Positions 42,500-51,078 of a DNA stretch of 64,000 nucleotides are shown here, in pieces; position 1 is the stretch's first letter, and each line of letters starts with the position of its first letter. The DNA comes from Sporomusaceae bacterium FL31 (GTDB lineage: Bacteria > Bacillota > Negativicutes > DSM-1736 > Dendrosporobacteraceae), in assembly GCA_003990955.1 (NCBI GenBank), contig BIFV01000013.1:62001-126000 (forward strand). Direction: 5' to 3'. The position numbers were made by a program, and so were the translations under genes. The notes under the pieces are model-generated. The model made no database searches. It was not told the DNA's origin and saw nothing but the letters and a program-made list of their open reading frames with translations.

Positions 42500-43582
42500 G
42501 TGATAAGTATTATGAATAAAAATAAAAAATGGCTTATTGCCGTTAGTATTGCAACTATGGTTACTGCCAATGGATTAGTCATGGCGGCAACTCCTGTCGA
42601 ACAAAATGACACTCGTGCTGGTGGTGCTCAGCATGCTTTTGCCAATAAAGGTGATTTTTCTAAGCAGGGAAAAATGAGAGGTTTTCATGGTGATGATTCG
42701 AAATTACTGGAATTACTCAAAATAGATGCTGAAACGTTAAGAACTGAAATCAAAGCAGGAAAAACTTTGGTTGCTATCGCTCAAGCGCAAGGTGTATCAG
42801 AGCAAACTTTGCAGGAATTTATGGTAAATGAATTGACTCAGCGGATTGACGATGGTGTAAAAGCTGGTCGACTTTCCTCAGAGCAAGCTGAGAATATGAA
42901 AAAAGATATGGATAAGAAAGTATCTGAAATGATCAATGGTAAACTGCCAATGCATGGCCATGGACCGATGCATGGTTTGGCTGACAATACCAAGCTGTTG
43001 GCACTTTTGAAAATTGATGCGCAAACATTGAAAACTGAAATGAAAGCTGGCAAAACTTTAGTGACAATCGCCAAAGAACATGGTGTATCGGAAAAGTCGC
43101 TCAAATCATTTATGGTTAAAGACATGACTCAACGAATTGATGAAGGCGTAAAAGCTGGTCGATTATCGGAAGAACAAGCAAAAAATATGAAAAAAGATCT
43201 GGATAAACGTGTATCTGATATGATTAATGGTAAAGGACCTATGCATGGTCCAATGCATGGCCCTGGATTCTTCCATGACGAAAAACTGCTTGCTTTACTC
43301 AAGACTGATGCTGAAACTTTAAAAACTGAGCTGAAGTCTGGGAAAACGTTAGTGGCGATTGCCCAAGAAAAAGGCGTATCTGAACAAACGCTCCAGAGTT
43401 TCATGATCGAACGTATGACTTCACGAATTGACGAAGGCGTTAAATCAGGCCGACTGACAGATGATCAAGCACAAAAAATGAAGGCAAATCTGGATAAGCG
43501 TGTGTCTGATATGATTAATGGCAAGGGAATTCCACATGCTCCTAGAGGGGATCACAAGGATCAAGCAGAAACCAAATTTTAA
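42500..43582 (+). CDS. secreted protein with three 97-residue repeats
   Basis: A 360-residue exported protein. The signal peptide (NKNKKWLIAVSIATMVTANG) ends near VMAAT. Three copies of one unit begin near residues 68, 165 and 262, each reading KLLxLLKxDAETLKTExKxGKTLVxIAxxxGVSEQ, then MTxRIDEGVKxGRLSxEQA and DKRVSxMINGK. Spacers are Gly/Met/His/Pro-rich (MHGPMHGP). The unit looks like a helical DUF2680-like or SHOCT-like secreted motif. GTG 42500 sits 4 bases after AAGGA; ATG 42512 is the alternative. Function is unknown; the MHG spacers could bind metal. A 52-base palindrome follows. Confidence 0.75.
   Translation: MISIMNKNKKWLIAVSIATMVTANGLVMAATPVEQNDTRAGGAQHAFANKGDFSKQGKMRGFHGDDSKLLELLKIDAETLRTEIKAGKTLVAIAQAQGVSEQTLQEFMVNELTQRIDDGVKAGRLSSEQAENMKKDMDKKVSEMINGKLPMHGHGPMHGLADNTKLLALLKIDAQTLKTEMKAGKTLVTIAKEHGVSEKSLKSFMVKDMTQRIDEGVKAGRLSEEQAKNMKKDLDKRVSDMINGKGPMHGPMHGPGFFHDEKLLALLKTDAETLKTELKSGKTLVAIAQEKGVSEQTLQSFMIERMTSRIDEGVKSGRLTDDQAQKMKANLDKRVSDMINGKGIPHAPRGDHKDQAETKF
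42701..43540 (+). repeat. three 291-bp coding repeats
   Basis: Units start at about 42701, 42992 and 43283, in phase with the codons. DNA identity is clearly lower than protein similarity, so the duplication is old and kept by selection. Confidence 0.85.
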
Positions 43583-43584
43583 AA

Positions 43585-43636
43585 ATAACGAAAATAACAG
43601 ATACCGGAATATTCCGGTATCTGTTATTTTCGTTAT
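43585..43636. terminator. perfect 52-base palindrome
   Basis: Bases 43585-43610 are the exact reverse complement of 43611-43636, with no spacer. It starts just after the stop of the repeat protein gene. It can act as a terminator stem, or as a cruciform in DNA. Confidence 0.75.
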
Positions 43637-43768
43637 AGACCAATGTCATAACGGTATAAAGATGAGGTGTTGATTTTACTGATGATTAAGCAGTGCTCAT
43701 GTTGCTTGCGTCTTGGGATATACTAAAATAAAAAGTGCGATAAAAGTGACAAATGGGAGGGTGTAGAT

Positions 43769-44857
43769 GTGGAAGGAAGTCCGGTGCTTGAAATAAATTT
43801 GGATAAAATTACTGCCAATACCGAGCGGGTTATAGAAAAATGCAAAAAAAAAGATATTGATATTATTGGTGTTACTAAAGGATTTACGGCTATGCATCAG
43901 ATTGTTACGGCGATGGTAGCTGGCGGCCTGGAAGAATTGGCTGATGCCAGAATGGACAACATTACTGAACTGCGCAAAAGACATTTTACCAATCCTATCA
44001 CGTTATTAAGAATACCGCGCCTTAGTAATGTTGACAATGTTGTCAAATACGCCGATGCTAGTATAAACTCGGAAATCACTGTGATCAAAGCGCTGGATGA
44101 AGCAGCACGAAAAGTTGATAAAATCCACCAAATTATCTTGATGGTGGAATTAGGTGACCTGCGTGAAGGAATCATGCAAGAAAATGTATTAAGTACAGTG
44201 AAAGCAATCATTCATTTACCCAATATATCGTTGCTCGGATTAGGCACTAATATGGGCTGTTTTGGTGGAGTATTGCCAAGTTACGATAATTTAAGTTTAT
44301 TGGTGAATTTAGGCCGTACAGTCGAAGGAAAATTGAATTATCCGCTTAAAATCCTGTCAGGCGGCGGTACCTCCACTCTATTATTAGTGGAGAACAATAC
44401 TGTTCCTGCCGGTATCAACCAGTTACGAATAGGTGAGGGGATTTTGTTGGGGACCGATACGACTCACAACCGCATGATTCCCTGGCTGTATCAAGATACA
44501 TTTCAGATTCGGGCTGAGGTTATTGAGATTAAATGCAAGCCTTCAGTACCAGTAGGCGAAATTGGTCAAGATGCTTTTGGCAACATTCCTGAATTTGAGG
44601 ATGTAGGCATAAGAAGACGGGCAATTCTAGCGTTAGGTAAGCAGGATGTATATGTTGAAGGAATTTTCCCCCTTGATACAGCATTAAAAATATTAGGGGC
44701 AAGCAGCGATCATACTATTGTGGATATCACAGATGCTGCTTATGATATTAAGCTTGGTGATCAAATTACATTTGGCTTAACCTATCCTGGTTTGTTATCA
44801 GCGAGTGATTCACGCTATGTTGGCAAGATTTTTAAGGGGGGTAATCATGGAGATTGA
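43769..44857 (+). CDS. alanine/ornithine racemase-family PLP enzyme
   Basis: A 362-residue fold-type III PLP enzyme of the alanine racemase N-terminal group, close to the ornithine racemase/YhfX set. The PLP lysine is in IIGVTKGF near residue 37, and the phosphate-binding and barrel motifs ILSGGGTSTLLL and LRIGEGILLG are visible. GTG 43769 follows GGGAGGG. Typical members racemise ornithine or alanine. The overlapping next gene is an acetyltransferase, so a joint role in modifying an amino acid is possible. The exact substrate cannot be read from sequence. Confidence 0.82.
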   Translation: MEGSPVLEINLDKITANTERVIEKCKKKDIDIIGVTKGFTAMHQIVTAMVAGGLEELADARMDNITELRKRHFTNPITLLRIPRLSNVDNVVKYADASINSEITVIKALDEAARKVDKIHQIILMVELGDLREGIMQENVLSTVKAIIHLPNISLLGLGTNMGCFGGVLPSYDNLSLLVNLGRTVEGKLNYPLKILSGGGTSTLLLVENNTVPAGINQLRIGEGILLGTDTTHNRMIPWLYQDTFQIRAEVIEIKCKPSVPVGEIGQDAFGNIPEFEDVGIRRRAILALGKQDVYVEGIFPLDTALKILGASSDHTIVDITDAAYDIKLGDQITFGLTYPGLLSASDSRYVGKIFKGGNHGD

Positions 44858-45311
44858 ATTAATCAAAAATGCTGATTTAGAACTTCAGCGCAGACTTGTG
44901 TACTTGGAAAATCAAGCTTTTGGCAATGGCGGATTAAATGAATGGCATCTTATACCCTTGATCCGGCATGGCAGAGTGTTTGCTGCCCGTAAAGATCAAA
45001 CAGTTATTGGCGTTATTGAGTATATGCTGGATTGGGATAATCCCCGCAAGGCCTATATGATTGGGGTTTCTATTGCAAAAGAAGCGCGCGGACAAGGTCT
45101 AGGAACGGAATTTATAAGAAGAACACTTCAAGCTCTCTGTCGTGAGAATGTAACTGAGATTGAACTGACCGTTCATCCAGAAAACTTGGCCGCTATTCGG
45201 GTTTATGAAACAAAGTTAGGTTTTAAGACTAAAGAGTTAAGAGCTAACGAATATGGGTGTGGTGAAGATCGCTTGGTTATGACGGTCTTGTTAGAAAGTT
45301 ATAAGAAATAG
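44847..45311 (+). CDS. GNAT-family N-acetyltransferase
   Basis: A 154-residue acetyltransferase. ATG 44847 lies 5 bases after AAGGGGGG, and the gene overlaps the racemase gene by 11 bases, so the two are translationally coupled. The acetyl-CoA loop is ARGQGLGTEFIRR near residues 80-92, followed by ELTVHPENLAAIRVYETKLGFK, the standard GNAT C-terminal half. The substrate is unknown; coupling suggests the product or substrate of the racemase. Confidence 0.85.
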   Translation: MEIELIKNADLELQRRLVYLENQAFGNGGLNEWHLIPLIRHGRVFAARKDQTVIGVIEYMLDWDNPRKAYMIGVSIAKEARGQGLGTEFIRRTLQALCRENVTEIELTVHPENLAAIRVYETKLGFKTKELRANEYGCGEDRLVMTVLLESYKK

Positions 45312-45319
45312 TAAAGGCA

Positions 45320-45357
45320 AATGACCTGGCAAACAGGTGTCTGTTTACCAGGTCATT
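45320..45357. terminator. bidirectional terminator
   Basis: AATGACCTGG (45320-45329) pairs with CCAGGTCATT (45348-45357); inside, AAACAG pairs with CTGTTT around GTGT. It lies between the acetyltransferase (+) and the SDR gene (-). Confidence 0.8.
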
Positions 45358-45359
45358 AG

Positions 45360-46124
45360 TTAACAGGCGGTCAGACCGCCATCTACCGGTAATACAACGC
45401 CGGTAATTAGGGATGCTTTCTTGGAGGCCAAAAAGCTAATCACTTCCGCGACTTCACTGGCTTGACCAATACGGCACATCGGATATATGCTGGTCATTTC
45501 CCGAAGAAGCGCTTCCGGATTCGCTGATGCAGCTAACTGCTTTTTTAACATGGGCGTTTCAATGTCACCAGGGCAGACACAGTTTACCCGGATATGGTGT
45601 AGTGCCAGCTCTAAAGATAATGCTTTAGTGAAGGTGGTGACGGCTCCTTTTGAAGCACAATAGGCTGTACATAAGACATTGCCATTGATCCCTGCATCAG
45701 ATGAAACGTTAATGATTGCTCCACCGTTTGCTTTTTTTAATTCTGGAACGGCATATTTGCAAATAAAAAAAGTCCCTTTAATGTTTACATCCATAATCGT
45801 TTGATAATCTTCTTCTGAAACATCATCAATTGCTTTCTCAAGGTAGACCCCGGCAGAATTGACAACAATATCTAATTTGCCGAAATGACTGATTGTCTGC
45901 TGAACTATTTGTTTGCATTCGGCAGGCTGGGATACATCACCTTGAATAAAGATGGCTTGCCCGGCGTGATTCAGGGCAGCTAGTGCGGCTTGTCCTTTTT
46001 CAGCGGTACTGCCAACAATGGCAACACTAGCTCCTCGATGGAGAAGGAGTGTGGCTGTAGCCAAACCAATTCCTGAACTTCCACCAGTTATTAAGGCAAC
46101 TCTATCCTTGAATTCATCGATCAT
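45360..46124 (-). CDS. short-chain dehydrogenase/reductase (classical SDR)
   Basis: A 254-residue NAD(P)-dependent oxidoreductase. The nucleotide-binding GGSSGIG lies near residues 14-20, NSAG near 89, the catalytic Ser in NVSSDAG and Tyr-Lys in YCASKG; CPGDIETPM and LPVDGG follow. ATG 46124 is 9 bases after AAGGTG; an upstream in-frame GTG lacks spacing. FabG-like and sugar- or alcohol-specific SDRs share these motifs, and no substrate can be chosen. It is monocistronic. Confidence 0.88.
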   Translation of the reverse strand: MIDEFKDRVALITGGSSGIGLATATLLLHRGASVAIVGSTAEKGQAALAALNHAGQAIFIQGDVSQPAECKQIVQQTISHFGKLDIVVNSAGVYLEKAIDDVSEEDYQTIMDVNIKGTFFICKYAVPELKKANGGAIINVSSDAGINGNVLCTAYCASKGAVTTFTKALSLELALHHIRVNCVCPGDIETPMLKKQLAASANPEALLREMTSIYPMCRIGQASEVAEVISFLASKKASLITGVVLPVDGGLTAC

Positions 46125-46419
46125 AATCAATGGCACCTTCCTTATGGTGTTGCTTCATCATTATACCAATTATAATTTAGCATGATTGAACAGCCTATGC
46201 AAATACAAGTGGGAAAGCTTGATCAGCCTACTTAAGGGAGTTGGCGGAGTTTGGGTTGCCATATATGGTCAGATAAGCTATAGTTAGTTTAGATATAGAA
46301 TGAAGAATTCACTCTGTTAAGATATCGTCATACTATGTGTATCAGTCACTAAAATAGTATTTGTAACACCTTGAAATGGTTTTTGATAGAAGAAACTTTA
46401 CCGATAAAGGAGTACTGAG

Positions 46420-47082
46420 ATGGGAAAGCCTATATGTCTTTCGCGTGGCAAACTAGAAGAAATATGTAATGCTGTTACTCATGGTGTGGGGGCGGTTTTT
46501 GCCCTCATTGGGTTAGGTGTTCTCATCGCAGCAGCCTATTTTAATGGCGGCGCCTGGCATTTGATCAGTTTTATTATTTACGGCATTTCTCTCGTGTTGT
46601 TATATTTAGCTTCCACGTTATATCATAGCTTTACAAATGAAAAAGCAAAATACATGCTTAAAATTTTCGATCATGCGGCCATTTATCTGCTAATCGCAGG
46701 TACTTATACACCATTTACTTTAGTACCACTGCATGGTGCAATTGGCTGGGCGATTTTTAGTGTCATTTGGCTGGTAGCATTGATGGGCATTATATTAAAA
46801 GTGTTTTTTGTTAAACGCTTTAAGGTGCTTTCAACATTATGTTATATTTTTATGGGTTGGGCTGCAGTGATTATGATTAAGCCGTTACTGGGTACCTTGG
46901 CCGTTGAGGGGTTATACTGGTTGATTGGTGGTGGAATTCTATATACAGTTGGAGCGATATTCTATTTAGCCCGAAGGCTGCCTTTTAATCATGCTATTTG
47001 GCATTTGTTCGTTTTAGGCGGCAGTGTTGCTCATTTTGTTGTTGTTTTTAAATATGTTTTACCAATTTCCGTAACTGGATGA
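46420..47082 (+). CDS. hemolysin III family (PAQR) membrane protein
   Basis: A 220-residue protein with seven membrane helices and the PAQR motif set: NAVTHGVGA near residue 17, STLYHSF near 65, DHAAIYLLIAGTYTPF near 84-99, and a late HAIWHLFVLGGSVAHF with the paired His residues that bind metal. In bacteria the role is unclear; membrane or lipid homeostasis is suggested. ATG 46420 follows AAAGGAG. It is monocistronic, with its own terminator. Confidence 0.92.
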   Translation: MGKPICLSRGKLEEICNAVTHGVGAVFALIGLGVLIAAAYFNGGAWHLISFIIYGISLVLLYLASTLYHSFTNEKAKYMLKIFDHAAIYLLIAGTYTPFTLVPLHGAIGWAIFSVIWLVALMGIILKVFFVKRFKVLSTLCYIFMGWAAVIMIKPLLGTLAVEGLYWLIGGGILYTVGAIFYLARRLPFNHAIWHLFVLGGSVAHFVVVFKYVLPISVTG

Positions 47083-47127
47083 ATCAAGTTGTAATCTATT
47101 TAAAATTCACTTAGTCGACTGAAATTT

Positions 47128-47154
47128 AAAAGGCCGTATTTTGACGGCCTTTTT
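47128..47154 (+). terminator. terminator after the hemolysin III gene
   Basis: AAAAGGCCGT (47128-47137) pairs with ACGGCCTTTT (47144-47153), loop ATTTTG, with the T-run forming the end of the stem. Confidence 0.88.
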
Positions 47155-47211
47155 ATCTTCCTAAGTATTATTCACTAGATAATCATATGCCACGAAGGAG
47201 TCGGTGGAAAC

Positions 47212-47787
47212 ATGAGTATTAATCCTCCGCAATCAGGGTTTCCGGAATTAGTAACAAAGCGGTTATTATTACGCCAAATTAAAGAAGCAGATGCTCAATT
47301 ATTGCATCAATATTGGACTGATCCCGCAGTAATAGAATACTTAACACTTGAGCCCTTTAAAGATCTTGAAGAGACATTGAATATGATTGCATTGCTAAAT
47401 AGTTTGCCTGAGTTTAATCAGGGAATTCGGTGGGCTATTACGAGAAAAGCTGACAATATGGTCATTGGTACCTGTGGTTTTCATAATTTAAAAGCTGAAC
47501 ACAGCCGAACTGAAATAGGGTATGAGCTTGGTAAACCCTTTTGGAAGCAAGGATTTATGGCGGAAGCGCTAGCTGCTGTTATTCCATATGGTTTTAAATA
47601 TTTAAATTTAAATCGAATTGAAGCTTTTGTGAATCTTGGCAATAGCAACTCGACAAATATTTTAACGATAATGGGTTTTAGTCTGGATGGCTTGCTTAGG
47701 GAGTATGAATTTGCGCGTGGGCAGTTTGTCGATCAATATTGCTACTCACTTTTAAAGAAAGAGTATTGCCGGTTGTCGCAATCTTAA
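47212..47787 (+). CDS. GNAT acetyltransferase (RimJ/RimL type)
   Basis: A 191-residue enzyme. TKRLLLRQIKEADAQLL near residue 15 is the standard RimJ/RimL opening. IGTCGFHNL and EIGYELGKPFWKQGFMAEAL form the acetyl-CoA site, and NLGNSNSTNILTIMGFSLDGLLREYE completes the fold. ATG 47212 follows AAGGAG, with some extra distance. Targets may be a ribosomal protein N-terminus, an antibiotic or a small amine; this cannot be settled. It is monocistronic. Confidence 0.87.
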   Translation: MSINPPQSGFPELVTKRLLLRQIKEADAQLLHQYWTDPAVIEYLTLEPFKDLEETLNMIALLNSLPEFNQGIRWAITRKADNMVIGTCGFHNLKAEHSRTEIGYELGKPFWKQGFMAEALAAVIPYGFKYLNLNRIEAFVNLGNSNSTNILTIMGFSLDGLLREYEFARGQFVDQYCYSLLKKEYCRLSQS

Positions 47788-47843
47788 CGGAGAATTTGTT
47801 TACGGAAATAAGGACACCGCGGCCCTGGATATAATATTGCAGT

Positions 47844-47885
47844 AAAAAACACTCGTAGAATCAATTGATTTTACGAGTGTTTTTT
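47844..47885 (+). terminator. terminator after the RimJ-like gene
   Basis: A 20-bp stem with one mismatch, AAAAAACACTCGTA pairing with TACGAGTGTTTTTT, and an ATCAATTGAT centre. T residues close the 3' arm. Confidence 0.88.
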
Positions 47886-47941
47886 ATTTGTCTGTTTGAA
47901 CTTTACAATATACAATTTTAATCTTAAAAACTATGCATAAG

Positions 47942-47970
47942 TTGACAACTAACAACTTATATATTAATAT
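47942..47970 (+). promoter_or_regulatory. promoter of the betaine/proline ABC operon
   Basis: TTGACA (47942-47947), 17 bases, TAATAT (47965-47970), then a short leader to the AAAGGAGGG ribosome site at 47993-48001. Confidence 0.7.
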
Positions 47971-48007
47971 AGGGTTGTATGTAAGACGGTTACAAAGGAG
48001 GGAAATA

Positions 48008-49195
48008 ATGGCTAAAATTGAAGTGAGAAATATTTATAAAATCTTCGGACAACAGCCGGAAACAGTATGGCCATTCATTGAACGAGGTGTATCAAAAAAA
48101 GATATTCTTGAACAAACAGGCCATACGGTTGGGATAAATAACGTTAGTTTTCACGTCAACCAGGGAGAAATTTTTGTTGTAATGGGACTATCCGGTTGTG
48201 GAAAATCAACTTTAATACGGTGTCTTAATCGCCTCATTGAACCTTCGGCTGGAGCTATATTGATTGACGGACAAAATATTCTAGAGAGTGGTACGGAGCA
48301 ATTACTTGAAATACGACGGAAAAAGATTGCTATGGTTTTTCAGAAATTTGCGTTGCTGCCTCATCGGGATATCTGTTCGAATGTAGAGTATGGGTTGGAA
48401 GTGCAAGGGGTCGACGTGGTTAAAAGACGGGAGAAAGCGCTTCAAGCCATTGAACTGGTTGGTTTAAAAGGATATGAGAACTCAATGCCGGATCAATTGA
48501 GTGGTGGTATGCAGCAACGGGTTGGGCTAGCTAGAGCCTTAGCCACTAACCCGGATATTTTGCTTATGGATGAGGCTTTTAGTGCGCTGGATCCGCTCAT
48601 TCGCAAAGAAATGCAAGGTGAGTTATTAGAACTTCAGGCAAAAATGCATAAGACCATTGTGTTTATTACGCATGATTTGGATGAAGCCCTCAAAATTGGT
48701 GACCGGGTTGCTATGATGAGAGATGGACAGGTGGTACAAATTGGTACGCCTGAAGAGATTCTTACCCAGCCGGCTGATGAATACGTCCGTGATTTTGTCC
48801 AGGGCGTAGATCGTACCAAAGTACTTACAGCTGGTTCGATTATGAAAAGACCGGAACCGCTCGTTCTTCCCAAAGATGGTCCGCGAGTTGCTGTACGGAG
48901 AATGCAGGAAGAGAATATTTCCAGTATTTATGTCGTTAATGCACAGAGACACTTTATGGGGATTGTCCGAGTTGATGAAGCCATACAATTGGTTAGTCAA
49001 GGAAAACATGACCTTAGTGAAATTATCGTGACTGATGTTCCGCTGACTTCACCAGAAACCCCGATTATTGATTTGCTGCCAGTAGCTTTTCATGCGAAAT
49101 CACCGCTTGTGGTACTGGATCGTGATAAAGTCATGATTGGCATTATTAGTCGGGCATCCATCATTTCTAATATTGTAGGGGAGGGAGCAAAATGA
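48008..49195 (+). CDS. proV: glycine betaine/proline ABC transporter ATP-binding protein
   Basis: A 395-residue ATPase of the ProV/OpuAA type. The long N-terminal stretch before Walker A (IYKIFGQQPETVWPFIERG) is diagnostic of this family. Walker A is GLSGCGKST near residue 60, the signature is LSGGMQQRVGLARAL and Walker B is ILLMDEAFSALDP. Two CBS modules at about 285-390 (SIMKRPEPLVLP..., ISSIYVVNAQ) probably sense ionic strength or nucleotides. ATG 48008 after AAAGGAGGG is chosen over an earlier in-frame start at 47933. It heads a three-gene operon for compatible-solute uptake. Confidence 0.93.
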   Translation: MAKIEVRNIYKIFGQQPETVWPFIERGVSKKDILEQTGHTVGINNVSFHVNQGEIFVVMGLSGCGKSTLIRCLNRLIEPSAGAILIDGQNILESGTEQLLEIRRKKIAMVFQKFALLPHRDICSNVEYGLEVQGVDVVKRREKALQAIELVGLKGYENSMPDQLSGGMQQRVGLARALATNPDILLMDEAFSALDPLIRKEMQGELLELQAKMHKTIVFITHDLDEALKIGDRVAMMRDGQVVQIGTPEEILTQPADEYVRDFVQGVDRTKVLTAGSIMKRPEPLVLPKDGPRVAVRRMQEENISSIYVVNAQRHFMGIVRVDEAIQLVSQGKHDLSEIIVTDVPLTSPETPIIDLLPVAFHAKSPLVVLDRDKVMIGIISRASIISNIVGEGAK

Positions 49196-50034
49196 TCAAC
49201 CTCCACATTGGAACAGCATTTGAAACACTCATTTCCTGGTTACGAGTAAATTTTGACGGTCTTTTCACCGTTATCCGAATGAGCCTGCTGGCTTTTATTA
49301 CTAGCTTTGAAGATCTGCTGTTATTCTTTCCTGCGGTTGTGCTTATCGCATTATTTGGCTTATTAGCCTGGCGTGCGGCCGGACGTGGTGTAACTATTTT
49401 TACTTTGGCCGGACTAACTCTTATTTACAGCATGGAGTTGTGGGTGCAAACTATGCAAACCTTAGCACTGGTTTTAACTTCTGCAATGATCGCACTAGCC
49501 ATTGGAGTTCCCGTAGGGATTTTATCGTCACGCAGTGACAAAGCAGATCGGCTCATAAGGCCTGTCCTTGATTTTATGCAAACTATGCCAGCCTTTGTCT
49601 ATCTAATTCCTGCTATACTTTTCTTCAAGTTAGGTAAAGTGCCCGGTGCTGTTTCAACCGTTATTTTTGCTATGCCGCCCGCTGTTCGGCTAACTAATCT
49701 TGGAATTAGGCAGGTGCCTAGTGATGTGATAGAAGCCGCTAAATCCTTTGGATCAACACCTCGACAATTATTGTTCAAAGTCCAGCTGCCAATTGCTATT
49801 CCTACTATATTAGCTGGAGTTAATCAAACCATTATGCTGTCTTTATCCATGGTGGTTATTGCTGCCATGATTGGGGCTGGTGGATTAGGGGAAGAAGTCT
49901 TAAAAGGCATTACCCAATTAAAAATTGGCCGAGGTTTTGAAAGCGGCGTCGCTGTTGTTGTGTTGGCAATGATTCTGGATCGAATATCTCAGAGTTTTGC
50001 TAATATAAAGCGTAATAAAAATCACCATCATTAA
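49192..50034 (+). CDS. proW: glycine betaine/proline ABC transporter permease
   Basis: A 280-residue membrane protein with about seven helices. The inner-membrane signature region (EAAKSFGSTPRQLLFKVQLPIAIPTILAGVNQTIM) contains the EAA loop that docks on the ATPase. DFMQTMPAFVYLIPAI is the usual ProW/OpuAB motif. It overlaps proV by four bases and precedes the binding-protein gene by 13, so the transporter is complete in one operon. Confidence 0.93.
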   Translation: MINLHIGTAFETLISWLRVNFDGLFTVIRMSLLAFITSFEDLLLFFPAVVLIALFGLLAWRAAGRGVTIFTLAGLTLIYSMELWVQTMQTLALVLTSAMIALAIGVPVGILSSRSDKADRLIRPVLDFMQTMPAFVYLIPAILFFKLGKVPGAVSTVIFAMPPAVRLTNLGIRQVPSDVIEAAKSFGSTPRQLLFKVQLPIAIPTILAGVNQTIMLSLSMVVIAAMIGAGGLGEEVLKGITQLKIGRGFESGVAVVVLAMILDRISQSFANIKRNKNHHH

Positions 50035-50047
50035 AGGGAGGGGTTTT

Positions 50048-50932
50048 ATGAAGAACAATTTTAATCGTTACCTAGTCTTAGCGTTAGTAGTCATCTTAGG
50101 TGCCAGCTTACTGTTGGCAGGGTGTAGTGGCAATCCTAATGCTGCTAAGCAAGACAAGAAGCAAGTGAAACTCGGATATGTCAACTGGGCTGAAGGGGTA
50201 GCGATGACCCATTTGGCAAAAGTGGTTTTAGAAGATAAAATGGGTTACAAAGTGGAAGTGACCATGGCGGATGTTGCTCCGATATTTACTTCTGTTGCCA
50301 ACGGGGATTATGATGCGTTCATGGATGCTTGGCTTCCCGTAACACACGAAAGCTATATGAAAGAGTATGGAGATAAGCTGGTTGATTTAGGAACAAGCTT
50401 TGAAGGTGCCCGAATTGGTCTGGTTGTGCCAGAATATGTTACTATTAATAGTATTGAAGAGCTGAATGCAGAGAAAGTTAAGTTTGATGGGAAAATTATT
50501 GGGATTGATTCTGGTGCTGGTATTATGAAAGCAACTGATAAAGCGATCAAAGACTATAATCTTAACTATAAATTAGTACCTGGAAGTGGCCCTGCTATGA
50601 CAGCAACACTGAAAGATGCTATTGAAAGACAAGAATGGGTTGCAGTCACTGGCTGGAAACCACATTGGAAGTTTGCAACATGGAAGTTGAAATTCCTTGA
50701 GGATCCTAAGGGTATTTACGGAAAAGTGGAAAACATTCATATTGTTGCCCGAAAAGACATTGAGAAAGATTTACCTGAAGTAACTCAGTTTTTCAAGAAA
50801 TTTAAACTTAATGACCAGCAACTGGGAAGTTTAATGGGGCTTATTGCAGAAAGTGATGATCCAGTAAAAAGCTCCAGAGAGTGGATGAAGAATAATGAAC
50901 AGCTTGTGAATAGCTGGATTCCGCAGAAATAG
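50048..50932 (+). CDS. proX: glycine betaine/proline-binding lipoprotein
   Basis: A 294-residue lipoprotein: signal peptide, lipobox LLAGC with Cys near residue 26, then the OpuAC/ProX-type domain. VKLGYVNWAEGVAMTHL, DAFMDAWLPVTHE and VAVTGWKPHWKFATWKLKFL supply the Trp residues that form the aromatic cage for quaternary amines. ATG 50048 follows GGGAGGGG. It delivers glycine betaine, proline betaine or similar to ProVW. Choline or carnitine cannot be excluded. Confidence 0.92.
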   Translation: MKNNFNRYLVLALVVILGASLLLAGCSGNPNAAKQDKKQVKLGYVNWAEGVAMTHLAKVVLEDKMGYKVEVTMADVAPIFTSVANGDYDAFMDAWLPVTHESYMKEYGDKLVDLGTSFEGARIGLVVPEYVTINSIEELNAEKVKFDGKIIGIDSGAGIMKATDKAIKDYNLNYKLVPGSGPAMTATLKDAIERQEWVAVTGWKPHWKFATWKLKFLEDPKGIYGKVENIHIVARKDIEKDLPEVTQFFKKFKLNDQQLGSLMGLIAESDDPVKSSREWMKNNEQLVNSWIPQK

Positions 50933-50958
50933 ATTAATGATTTTATATCACAAAAAGA

Positions 50959-50990
50959 AATGGCTGTAACATGAAAATGTTACAGCCATT
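50959..50990 (+). terminator. terminator of the proVWX operon
   Basis: AATGGCTGTAACAT (50959-50972) pairs with ATGTTACAGCCATT (50977-50990), GAAA tetraloop. The run after the stem is not purely T. Confidence 0.8.
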
Positions 50991-51078
50991 CGTCTATATA
51001 TATAACCTATTTAGTTCATGAGAGGGCGTGCATTTACTGTAATACCTATTTAAGTAGTGGTCAACAGGATACATCTCG

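Noticed and set aside
47933..48007. Upstream start for proV
   Set aside because: It would lie before or inside the promoter, and the start at 48008 has a near-perfect ribosome site and the family N-terminus.
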